From positions 186,001 through 250,000 of the forward strand of contig JAEYZN010000012.1 of the NCBI GenBank assembly GCA_023428025.1: a DNA stretch of 64,000 nucleotides. Direction: 5' to 3'. This stretch comes from Bacillota bacterium. Its GTDB lineage: Bacteria > Bacillota > Clostridia > Christensenellales > SZUA-584. The notes beneath the pieces are model-generated. The model had not been told where the DNA came from and made no database searches. It saw only the letters and a list, made by a program, of their open reading frames with translations. Positions 6,528 through 13,722 of this stretch are shown piece after piece. The translations under genes were made by a program, and so were the position numbers. The first letter of the stretch is position 1, and each line of letters starts with the position of its first letter.

Positions 6528-8159
6528 TTATTCGTTGTAGTTGTCCGGCAGGTCGTTCTCGAATATGACCACGTCGCCCGGATGCGCCAGCTTCCACAGC
6601 GCTTCCGACGCTTCGCTCAGAGAGCGGAACACCTGGATCGCGTCTTCGCTGAATCCACCTTCGATCAGCCCGTCATAGATGGGCTTCGTGTGCTTGGGGC
6701 CAACCAGGAAAACGACGTCTGCGATGCCCGCCATCACCTTGCCGAACGCGTGGTTCTCCTCGGCCTCTCTGTCGCCCAACTCCACCATGCCGGGCGTGAC
6801 CACGATCTTGCGCCCTTCAAACGCGGACAGCACCTCCATCGCGGCGCGGACCCCCGACGGGTTCGCGTTGAACGCATCGTCGATCACCGCCACGCCGCCC
6901 GATGTGGGCAGCAACTGCAGGCGGTGCTCCACCGGCTGTATCTTGCGGATGCCTAAACGTATCTGCGCCGAGGAAAGCCCCAGCCGGTGCGCAACGCTGG
7001 CGCATCCCACGATGTTGGCGATGTTGTGCTTGCCGAGCAGCCGTGTTTCGCAGGCGATACGCTCCTCGCCGATCACGAGGTCGAACCGGCTGCCGAAGCT
7101 TCCGCAGCGGATGTTCTCCGCACGCGCCTCCGCCGGGCCGTCATAGTCCACGGCAAACAGATATTTCTCTATATTTGTCTTGTCATAAAGTCCGCGGCAG
7201 ATATCGCTGTCCGCCGGGAAAAAGGCGCAGCCGTCGGCAGGCAGCCCTTCGATCAGCTCGTATTTGGTCTTGGCGATGTTCCCAATATTGCCAAACGTCT
7301 CCAGATGCTGCGGCCCCACGGACGTGAGCAGGCCGTATTTGGGATGCACCAACTCGCACAGCTCGCGAATGTCACCCACGTGCCGTGCGCCCATCTCGGC
7401 GATAAACACCTCATGCGCGTTTTTCAGCTGCTCGCGGACGACGCGCGTCAGCCCCATCGGCGTGTTGTAGCTGGAGGGCGGCACCAGAACGTTGTACTTC
7501 TCCGCCAGTATCGTGCCCAGTATGAACTTGCAGCTCGTCTTCCCATAACTGCCCGTGATGCCAATACGGATGAGATCATCCCGACCGGCCAGTATACGTC
7601 TGGCGTCGTTCAGATACCAGCGCTGCACCGCCTTCTCGACAGGCGACGTCAGCATATTGGCTGTCATCACGCCCGCTGCGGTCAGCAGCAGAAGCAGGAA
7701 CAGCGGCAGTCCGGCCAGCACCGTATCGGCCAGTACGAGTGTATCCAGCACGTACAGAGCTCCGCATACGATGACATAGACCAGAGCGATGGCGGCGAAA
7801 AGGCGCTTCACGCGGCTGGTCATCACCAGCGGCTTTTTTGCGTTCTTCACACGCGTTTTTCTGGCATAGCCCAGCAGCACGGCGATATACGCCAGCGATA
7901 TGACAGCCAGTACGATCAGGCGCGCTACGGACTGCGCGGGAAATATCAGGTTGAATACGAGCGCGAGCAGCAGGCCCGCTGCCGATGCCGCCGCGGGAAT
8001 GATAAAAACGTGAGCGCCGTTGCTCTTCACCCAGCGCCCAAGGTTCTTGTTTTTATAGCCCTCCAGCTGCAGTATATGTACCAGATGCGCCGACGCCGCC
8101 GTCATTCCCGCGGCGGCCAGGGCGTACAGGGCGATTTGGACGTATGTCGATACCGGCAT
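6528..8159 (-). CDS. murF: MurF-type ligase with an N-terminal membrane domain
   Basis: MurF adds D-Ala-D-Ala to the UDP-MurNAc tripeptide. The catalytic part starts near residue 195 with the P-loop GITGSYGKTS, followed by AEMGARHVGDI, SVGPQHLETFG, GKHNIANIVG and DDAFNANPSG, all typical of Mur ligases. Unlike the usual cytoplasmic enzyme of about 450 residues, this protein has 543, because the first roughly 170 residues form about five transmembrane helices. It lies 3 bp after a hydrolase gene and just before ddl. The membrane anchor is clear; its purpose is inference. Confidence 0.88.
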   Translation of the reverse strand: MPVSTYVQIALYALAAAGMTAASAHLVHILQLEGYKNKNLGRWVKSNGAHVFIIPAAASAAGLLLALVFNLIFPAQSVARLIVLAVISLAYIAVLLGYARKTRVKNAKKPLVMTSRVKRLFAAIALVYVIVCGALYVLDTLVLADTVLAGLPLFLLLLLTAAGVMTANMLTSPVEKAVQRWYLNDARRILAGRDDLIRIGITGSYGKTSCKFILGTILAEKYNVLVPPSSYNTPMGLTRVVREQLKNAHEVFIAEMGARHVGDIRELCELVHPKYGLLTSVGPQHLETFGNIGNIAKTKYELIEGLPADGCAFFPADSDICRGLYDKTNIEKYLFAVDYDGPAEARAENIRCGSFGSRFDLVIGEERIACETRLLGKHNIANIVGCASVAHRLGLSSAQIRLGIRKIQPVEHRLQLLPTSGGVAVIDDAFNANPSGVRAAMEVLSAFEGRKIVVTPGMVELGDREAEENHAFGKVMAGIADVVFLVGPKHTKPIYDGLIEGGFSEDAIQVFRSLSEASEALWKLAHPGDVVIFENDLPDNYNE

Positions 8160-8162
8160 GCG

Positions 8163-8933
8163 TTATCCTCCGAAGAATGTTCTGACGACCGTGATATACT
8201 GCCCGAAACGGTCTAGAAACGAATAATGGCCCGCGCCGGGGAACACCACCAGACCGGCGTCGGGGATGCATTTTTCCATGATCCTGGCGTACTCGACCGG
8301 CGTATCCGTGTCGTTTTCGCCCCAGATGAGCAGCGACGGGCTTTTGATCATGTGAAGATAGCCTTTCAGGTCCTGATTGACCACGCGCACAAACACGCGC
8401 CGCATATTGTCGGACAAAGCGCGGTAATCCGAGGAACCGGCGTTATTGACGCGCTTATCCACATCCACGCCAAAGGCCAGCAGAAAGCGTTTGATCGTAC
8501 GCCCGCGGCTTAACCGCTTGGCCAGTTTGTATGAGTATGTGCGGATGTAGTATTTGAGCGTGCGCGGCTTGCGGATACCGGCGGCGTCTGTGAACACGAT
8601 CTTGCCGACCATCTCGGGGTGCTGCGCAGCCAGCAGTATCGTGACGCGCCCGCCGAAGGAATGGTTGACGATGTGCGTCTTGCATATGCCCAGCTGCTCA
8701 AGGAAACGGCGCGTAAGCTCCGTATATTCGGGCACGCCGTAGCTGTCGGGCGGCTGGTCGCTTTCTCCGAAGCCGGGAAAATCGAGCGCGGTAACGCGGT
8801 AACGGTCTTTCAGCGCGTCAATAACAGAGCGCATCGTCCGTATGCTTGCGCCCCATCCGTGCAGCACCAGCACGTCCTCGCCCGAGCCGTGCTGTTCATA
8901 ATGTACTTTGATACCGTCTATATAGATTTCCAT
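8163..8933 (-). CDS. Alpha/beta-fold hydrolase
   Basis: The 256-residue protein has an alpha/beta-hydrolase fold: VLHGWGAS (oxyanion-hole HGW), FPGFGESD, the nucleophile elbow NHSFGGR, and the late acid/His pair (GENDTDTPVEYA and GAGHYSFLD). The elbow has Asn where most family members have Gly (GHSFGG). The start was set at ATG 8933 (MEIYIDG) with a weak AAGTGAG site. It is the first gene of a unit with murF and ddl, 57 bp after rimI. The substrate cannot be told from sequence. Confidence 0.85.
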   Translation of the reverse strand: MEIYIDGIKVHYEQHGSGEDVLVLHGWGASIRTMRSVIDALKDRYRVTALDFPGFGESDQPPDSYGVPEYTELTRRFLEQLGICKTHIVNHSFGGRVTILLAAQHPEMVGKIVFTDAAGIRKPRTLKYYIRTYSYKLAKRLSRGRTIKRFLLAFGVDVDKRVNNAGSSDYRALSDNMRRVFVRVVNQDLKGYLHMIKSPSLLIWGENDTDTPVEYARIMEKCIPDAGLVVFPGAGHYSFLDRFGQYITVVRTFFGG

Positions 8934-8990
8934 ACTCACTTCAAATACTATGTCTATCAAAAATGATTATACATTCAACAGGATGAACTA

Positions 8991-9422
8991 TCAAGGCGCG
9001 TTTTTGCCATACCACATAATCAGCGCGTCCTCATCGATATAATACTCCGGCCTGATGCCCACAGATTCAAAGCCGAGCCGCTTGTAGAGCGATATCGCCG
9101 ACATGTTGGAGGCCCGCACTTCAAGTGTGTAATAGGCGAGGCCGGTGTAGGACATCATCGCGCGCAACAGGGCTTCGCCGATGCCTTTGCCCCTGTGTTC
9201 CGGCAGCACCGCCACGTTCATGATATGTCCCTCGTCCAGCACGATGTGAATGCCGCAGAACCCGACGATCTGACCGTCCTCTTCGGCGACAAAATAAAAC
9301 GCGTGCTCATTTTGGCACAGGTCGGCCTGAATGGAATCAAACGACCAGGGCGTCTTGAAGCACGCTGTCTCTATATCAAATATCGCTGAGGCGTCGTCGG
9401 ACGCTGCCAGCCGGAAGTTCAT
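8991..9422 (-). CDS. rimI: Ribosomal protein S18-alanine N-acetyltransferase RimI
   Basis: RimI is a GNAT acetyltransferase that modifies the N-terminus of ribosomal protein S18. The 143-residue protein shows the GNAT fold, with the acetyl-CoA loop LPEHRGKGIGEALL and the C-terminal TLEVRASNMSAISLYKRLGF block. Its start overlaps the tsaB stop as ATGA, the usual tsaB-rimI arrangement. Other GNAT targets are possible, but context makes RimI likely. Confidence 0.87.
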   Translation of the reverse strand: MNFRLAASDDASAIFDIETACFKTPWSFDSIQADLCQNEHAFYFVAEEDGQIVGFCGIHIVLDEGHIMNVAVLPEHRGKGIGEALLRAMMSYTGLAYYTLEVRASNMSAISLYKRLGFESVGIRPEYYIDEDALIMWYGKNAP

Positions 9423-10108
9423 CGGGACCCCTCCTGCTTTTCGGCCCAGACGCGCTCGGCCTGAGTTTCCCTGAGGTAGAACGGTTCCAGCGAATAGGCG
9501 TCCTGAGCCGCACCATTCTGATACATCTCATAAGCGCAAAGACCGGCGGAGGACGCCCGCTGCAGCGCGATGCCGGGATGGGCCACGGAAAAAAGCGGAC
9601 TTGCCTTGGCGATCATGCTTTGATACTTCACCGCAGCGTCGCCCAGAAAAAGCACCTTGCTGCCCTGAAGCTCTGCCAGCACTGATTTGAGCGGCAGCGC
9701 CCGATACGGCGTTGTGCGCTTGCCGCCGTCATATGTCGCGGTATAAACCTCTTCGCGGCGCGCGTCGATGATGGGACAAATGAGCGCGTCATATCCGGCA
9801 GCGTTGCGCGCCAGCGCATCCAGCGTGTTGACGCCGATCGCCGGGCGGGACGAGACATGTGCAAGCCCTTTGACAAAACCGGTGCCGATACGCAGGCCGG
9901 TGAACGAACCCGGCCCCACCGCGCAGGCAAACAGATCGATATCACGGGCAGACAGCTCCGCGAATTTCAGGCACTGGTCCATCATCACGCCCAGCGTCTC
10001 TGAATGCGTGCGCCGCCCGTTCGTATAAATTTCCGACAATATAACGGCGTCCTTCAGCACGGCTGCCGTACAGACGCCGCCGGATGTGTCAACCGCCAAA
10101 ATATTCAT
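9419..10108 (-). CDS. tsaB: tRNA t6A synthesis protein TsaB
   Basis: TsaB is the scaffold partner of TsaD in making threonylcarbamoyladenosine at tRNA position 37. The 229-residue protein begins ILAVDTSGGVCTAA and contains VGPGSFTGLRIG, the family signature. ATG 10108 was chosen because residues from there match the family, while the longer ORF upstream overlaps tsaE in another frame. It overlaps tsaE by 20 bases and rimI by 4. tsaD is not in the window. Confidence 0.92.
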   Translation of the reverse strand: MNILAVDTSGGVCTAAVLKDAVILSEIYTNGRRTHSETLGVMMDQCLKFAELSARDIDLFACAVGPGSFTGLRIGTGFVKGLAHVSSRPAIGVNTLDALARNAAGYDALICPIIDARREEVYTATYDGGKRTTPYRALPLKSVLAELQGSKVLFLGDAAVKYQSMIAKASPLFSVAHPGIALQRASSAGLCAYEMYQNGAAQDAYSLEPFYLRETQAERVWAEKQEGSR

Positions 10109-10529
10109 CAGTGTCCTCTTTGTGGCTGATCTCGATAATACGCTCGTCGTCGCCCGAACCGTCGATATGCACGCTGATGTCAGAGCGCAGGCTGGGCGCG
10201 TGGCCTGCCCACTCCACCACGCAGATGCAGTCGCCGCCAACATAGTCGAAGAAACCGATGTGTTCCAGCTCCTGCTCATCCTCGATGCGGTAAAGATCGA
10301 AATGGCAAAGCGTGTGCGCCGCCTGATACTGCCGCATCAGCGTGAACGTGGGGCTGGTGATCTCATCGAAAATGCCCAGGCCGCTGGCTATGCCTTTGAC
10401 GAATACGGTTTTCCCCGCTCCCAGGCCGCCGTACAGCGCGACAACGTCGCCGGGCTTGAGCATTCCGCCCAACCTCTGCCCCAGCGCCATTGTTTCTTCC
10501 ACGCTGCCTGCCGCATGCCTCGTATACAA
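10089..10529 (-). CDS. tsaE: tRNA t6A synthesis ATPase TsaE
   Basis: TsaE is the small P-loop ATPase that drives the TsaBDE cycle. The 146-residue protein has Walker A GGLGAGKT, SPTFTLM, HFDLYRIEDEQELEHIGF and the catalytic VEWAGHAP, all family landmarks. It starts with TTG at 10529, with AAGGAG 8 bases upstream. It heads the tsaE-tsaB-rimI unit, behind the promoter at 10581-10609. Confidence 0.93.
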   Translation of the reverse strand: MYTRHAAGSVEETMALGQRLGGMLKPGDVVALYGGLGAGKTVFVKGIASGLGIFDEITSPTFTLMRQYQAAHTLCHFDLYRIEDEQELEHIGFFDYVGGDCICVVEWAGHAPSLRSDISVHIDGSGDDERIIEISHKEDTDEYFGG

Positions 10530-10580
10530 AGCGTTTTCTCCTTATCGCCGCCGGTGTTGATACCATCCGGCTGACTATGA

Positions 10581-10609
10581 AGTATAACCGAAAACAGCGT
10601 ATAAAGCAA
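10581..10609 (-). promoter_or_regulatory. Promoter of tsaE-tsaB-rimI
   Basis: On the minus strand TTGCTT (10604-10609) and TATACT (10581-10586) are separated by 17 bp, about 50 bp before the TTG start of tsaE. It looks like a sigma-A promoter. Confidence 0.65.
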
Positions 10610-10645
10610 CAAAGTTGGCATTATTTTGTTGCGGCTGACTCGGCT

Positions 10646-11257
10646 TTATCGGTATTTATGAAGCAGCGGCGAAAGCGGCTTGTAAAGCAATCCTGTGACC
10701 AGACATACCACAATGCATTTCACGATGTTGAAAGGCACGACCGCATAGAGTATATAAGCCCAAAGGCTGTTGATGCCGGGGTTGGCCGCCGCAGCCAGCT
10801 GAATGATCGCATCCACGGAGGAGCCAAAATATACGGCGGCATAGAACGGTATCAGCACGAAGTAGTTCATGAGCGGCCCGGCCACGAACGACATGATCGC
10901 GGAACCCGTCGCCATGCCGATGATGGCACCTTTGCGGCTCTTTTTATACTTGTAAAACAATGAGGCCGGCAGCACAAGCGCCAGACTGATGATAAAATCG
11001 GCCACCTCGCCCACACCCAGTGTTGATGAAAACGGCAAATAGATCAGGTTTTTGATGAACAGTATCGCCGTTCCGGCGACAGGCCCCAGCGCAAGCCCGC
11101 CAATCAGAGCGGGAACGTTGCTAAAATCCAGCTTTAAAAAAGATGGAATCAGTGGAAGTGGGGTTTCGAGAAAACGTAGCACGGTCGCGATCGCGGCGAG
11201 AACACCGGCGGTGACGATCAGCAGCAATTTCCTTGAAGCGGCAGATCTTTGGGTCAT
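10646..11257 (-). CDS. ribU: Riboflavin ECF transporter S component RibU
   Basis: RibU binds riboflavin and works with a shared EcfAAT module for import. The 203-residue product has about six membrane helices and family motifs (FLKLDFSNVPALIGG, then GPVAGTAILFIKNLIYL). Of two adjacent ATGs, 11257 has the better 6-base spacing from AGGAG; an in-frame extension to 11377 runs through the riboswitch and is rejected. The upstream FMN riboswitch with its own terminator confirms the flavin role and shows repression at high FMN. Confidence 0.93.
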   Translation of the reverse strand: MTQRSAASRKLLLIVTAGVLAAIATVLRFLETPLPLIPSFLKLDFSNVPALIGGLALGPVAGTAILFIKNLIYLPFSSTLGVGEVADFIISLALVLPASLFYKYKKSRKGAIIGMATGSAIMSFVAGPLMNYFVLIPFYAAVYFGSSVDAIIQLAAAANPGINSLWAYILYAVVPFNIVKCIVVCLVTGLLYKPLSPLLHKYR

Positions 11258-11288
11258 CATATGCTCCTTTCCCGGCGCCTTTTTACCC

Positions 11289-11322
11289 AAAAACAAAAAG
11301 CCCCGAAGTATTTCTTCAGAGG
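11289..11322 (-). terminator. Riboswitch-controlled terminator before ribU
   Basis: On the minus strand CCTCTGAAG and CTTCGGGG form an 8-bp stem with one bulged T and an AAATA loop, followed by TTTTTGTTTTT. It lies between the FMN aptamer and the ribU start and is the likely off-state expression platform. Confidence 0.8.
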
Positions 11323-11342
11323 CAATGACGCAATAAACACGC

Positions 11343-11451
11343 ATTTCTTCTCTCATCCAGACTGTACTGTCGGTCATGGAATTTCACCATGTCAGCTTGC
11401 GCTCGCGGACTGTCACCGCCGGTAAGGGAATTTCACCCCACCCCGAAGATA
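11343..11451 (-). ncRNA. FMN riboswitch (RFN element)
   Basis: The minus strand carries the conserved RFN blocks in order: ATCTTCGGGG, GGGTGAAATTCCC, ACCGGCGGTGA, AGTCCGCGAGCG, GGTGAAATTCC, CCGACAGT, AGTCTGGATGAGAGAAGA. Several of these are near-invariant in FMN aptamers. It precedes ribU, and FMN binding should favour the terminator at 11289-11322, so flavin-replete cells shut off riboflavin uptake. Confidence 0.97.
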
Positions 11452-11508
11452 TACCATATTGATTTAATAAAATAACTATACTGCAAATCATGTATTTCGT
11501 CAATGATA

Positions 11509-12096
11509 TTATTCGGACTGTTTTATAAGATTATAAACAAAATCCTCAACGTCGGACATGTCTGCAAAAACACGCCCGGCGCTGAGCATATCCTTTTCAT
11601 CATCTGGAACATCGCCGAACCGTATATTATACTCGCGCGTTTTTTCCTGCTCGTCCGTACCGGATTTGGTGCGGAATACCGAAATCTTATCCCCGTCTTT
11701 TTTGAGTATATAGTGCGACGGGCAATAGCCGTAAAATTGCTTTTCCAGCACCACCGCATCCGGTTCGAAAGACACAATGCGGGCATCCGGATATTTTTGC
11801 TGGAGCTGCGAAAAGCTCAGTCCTACCAAAGCCTTGTCCGCTTGCGAGGCCTCTGTGATTTCGTGGCGGCACATATCGTACTCATATATCCATGTGACTG
11901 TGGCGCCGCTTGCAATGCGGGCATCATCCGCGCCCGCCTCCACCGCCGTTTGCTCTGACTTTGGTTCCACGAGACGCGGTTCACTGCGCGCCATCATATA
12001 CCCGACACCACCGGCGATCATGATGACGATCAGCGATATAAACAGAAACAGCAGCCTCTTGTATGATCTTTGCAATAAAAAATACCCCCGATTCAT
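11509..12096 (-). CDS. BofC C-terminal domain-like protein
   Basis: The protein (up to 195 residues) has one N-terminal membrane helix (about residues 14-35) and an extracytoplasmic part. That part, from VTWIYEYDMCRHE through LQQKYPDARIVSFEPDAVVLEKQ to ILKKDGDKISVF, resembles the C-terminal domain of BofC, which restrains SpoIVB in forespore-to-mother-cell signalling. The ATG at 12096 lacks a binding site and lies inside the upstream terminator hairpin. A TTG seven codons later, preceded by GGGGGT, is a good alternative start (position 12075). The BofC role is inference from similarity. Confidence 0.6.
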   Translation of the reverse strand: MNRGYFLLQRSYKRLLFLFISLIVIMIAGGVGYMMARSEPRLVEPKSEQTAVEAGADDARIASGATVTWIYEYDMCRHEITEASQADKALVGLSFSQLQQKYPDARIVSFEPDAVVLEKQFYGYCPSHYILKKDGDKISVFRTKSGTDEQEKTREYNIRFGDVPDDEKDMLSAGRVFADMSDVEDFVYNLIKQSE

Positions 12097-12110
12097 TCAA
12101 GGGTATTTTC
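12081..12110 (-). terminator. Terminator-like hairpin between yebC and the BofC-like gene
   Basis: On the minus strand AATACCC and GGGTATT pair around a 14-base loop and run into TTTTATT. It starts about 17 bases after the yebC stop and overlaps the first codons of the BofC-like ORF. Confidence 0.5.
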
Positions 12111-12126
12111 TGCAATCAGCACCGTG

Positions 12127-12858
12127 TTATTCCTCGGACATCTCCGCATTATTGTAAACGTTTTGGACATCGTCACTGTCTTCCAGCATATCCAGCATTT
12201 TCTGGACGTTTTCTTCGATCTCTTCCGTAACGGCGACCGTGTTGGACGGAACAAGCTGGACTTCTGCCATGGCGATGGTATATCCGCCGCTCTCCAGCGC
12301 TTCGTATACCGCGGAAAAAGCCGCAGGTGTGGTGGTGATCTCCAGATCGCCATCATCCTCGCCCACGTCGTCCGCGCCTGCTTCCAGCGCCGTCATCATC
12401 AGTTCTTCTTCGTCAATGTTATCCGCGTTCTCGATAATGATCACGCCCTTACGTTCGAACATCCATGACACGCAGCCGGTAGCGCCCAGAGAACCGCCGT
12501 TTTTATCAAAACAGTGCCGCACCTCACCCGCCGTGCGGTTGCGGTTATCCGTCAATGCTTCCACGATAACAGCCACGCCGCCGGGGCCATAACCTTCGTA
12601 CACCACCGCCTCGTAATTGATGCTTCCCGCTTCGCCGGCCGCCTTCTTGATGGACCGCGTGATGGTGTCCTGCGGCATGTTGTTTGCCTTGGCCTTGGCG
12701 ATGATATCCTTAAGACGCGAGTTGGAGTTGGGGTCCGGCCCACCGTCCTTCACGGCCACGGCAAGCTCACGCCCGATCTTTGTGAATATCTTGCCGCGTT
12801 TTGAATCTGTTTTCTCCTTTTTGCGTTTGATCGTTGACCATTTGGAATGTCCGGACAT
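12127..12858 (-). CDS. YebC/PmpR-family regulator
   Basis: The 243-residue protein starts MSGHSKWSTIKRKK and contains DIIAKAKANNMPQDTI and YEGYGPGGVAVIVEALTDNRNRT, all strongly conserved in the YebC/PmpR/TACO1 family. Some members bind DNA and others assist translation of proline stretches, so the exact role is uncertain. AGAGGTG lies 4 bases before the ATG. It precedes the BofC-like gene and is 74 bp from yunB. Confidence 0.93.
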   Translation of the reverse strand: MSGHSKWSTIKRKKEKTDSKRGKIFTKIGRELAVAVKDGGPDPNSNSRLKDIIAKAKANNMPQDTITRSIKKAAGEAGSINYEAVVYEGYGPGGVAVIVEALTDNRNRTAGEVRHCFDKNGGSLGATGCVSWMFERKGVIIIENADNIDEEELMMTALEAGADDVGEDDGDLEITTTPAAFSAVYEALESGGYTIAMAEVQLVPSNTVAVTEEIEENVQKMLDMLEDSDDVQNVYNNAEMSEE

Positions 12859-12932
12859 ACGTCACCTCTATATTTTTGTTCGACGCATATCATAACACAA
12901 AATCCTAACCGGTTCAATTGCTTTTGCACCCA

Positions 12933-13586
12933 TCAGTTTCCTGGGAGCAGGTTCAAAAGCTGATCCTGAGTTCCCTGAAAATAGTTCTGGGGCACATCGC
13001 CGATAATGATGGTATCCGATATCAGCACCTGCGTGGATATATCCACCGTCTGAGGGGCGTTGCCGATCAGTATCCGAACCGAAGCGTTAAACACCAGATA
13101 GACCTTGTGACGCGTCTGGTTGATGCCCGCGTCTTCGAACTCCGTCATGAAATCCGTGGTCACCGAGCCCACCGGTTCAAATTTCACATTGATATTCGGG
13201 CCGCGGCCGGTCATCAACTGGCCGCCGAATACGGTGCCGATAGGGATGCCGATGCCCTGTTCGCCAAGATTCAGTATCTTGTCCTGCGCGGCTATGGCGG
13301 TGGAGGCAGCCAGCTTGTTCATCAGCACAGCGTTTGCGGATACCAGCACGATTTTTCCGTTCGTGTCCTTGACGATGTTGATCAGGTCAGAGTATTTTAC
13401 GTCGCTACCCACCGTTTCACGGACGGCGTCGTTCATGGCCTGGACGGCGAGGGCGCGAAGGCGCGCTTCGGATATGCTCAGTATCGTCGGACGGATCATG
13501 TCGTCGATCGTAATATAGCCAACAATGAGCAGAGCAAGCACAACAAGTACGATCAGTAGCCGGGATATTTTAAAACGCCGCCGCAT
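12933..13586 (-). CDS. yunB: Sporulation protein YunB
   Basis: YunB is a mother-cell protein needed for full sporulation in Bacillus. This 217-residue homologue has an N-terminal membrane helix (about residues 8-26), then ISEARLRALAVQAMNDAV, ILNLGEQGIGIPIGTVFGGQL and GPNINVKFEPVGSVTTDF, all characteristic blocks. GGAGG lies about 8 bases before the ATG. The gene is divergent from the PBP gene at 13723, with 136 bp between them. Confidence 0.9.
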   Translation of the reverse strand: MRRRFKISRLLIVLVVLALLIVGYITIDDMIRPTILSISEARLRALAVQAMNDAVRETVGSDVKYSDLINIVKDTNGKIVLVSANAVLMNKLAASTAIAAQDKILNLGEQGIGIPIGTVFGGQLMTGRGPNINVKFEPVGSVTTDFMTEFEDAGINQTRHKVYLVFNASVRILIGNAPQTVDISTQVLISDTIIIGDVPQNYFQGTQDQLLNLLPGN

Positions 13587-13722
13587 ACCATCACCCTCCT
13601 ATTAAGCTATGCTTTAGGCTATTCCGCTAACACCAATTACGACAAATGTAAAAAAAACTCGATTTTACTGCGGACATAAACAAAACGTGCTATAATACAG
13701 AAAAAAATCAAGGGCGTAATAC

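Noticed and set aside
6987..8216. Plus-strand ORF of 409 codons
   Set aside because: Antisense to murF; shadow of the true gene.
10109..10279. 57-codon N-terminal extension of TsaB
   Set aside because: It lies in tsaE coding sequence; the TsaB family start is at 10108.
11258..11377. N-terminal extension of RibU
   Set aside because: It reads through the end of the FMN aptamer and the terminator; the ATG with AGGAG lies downstream.
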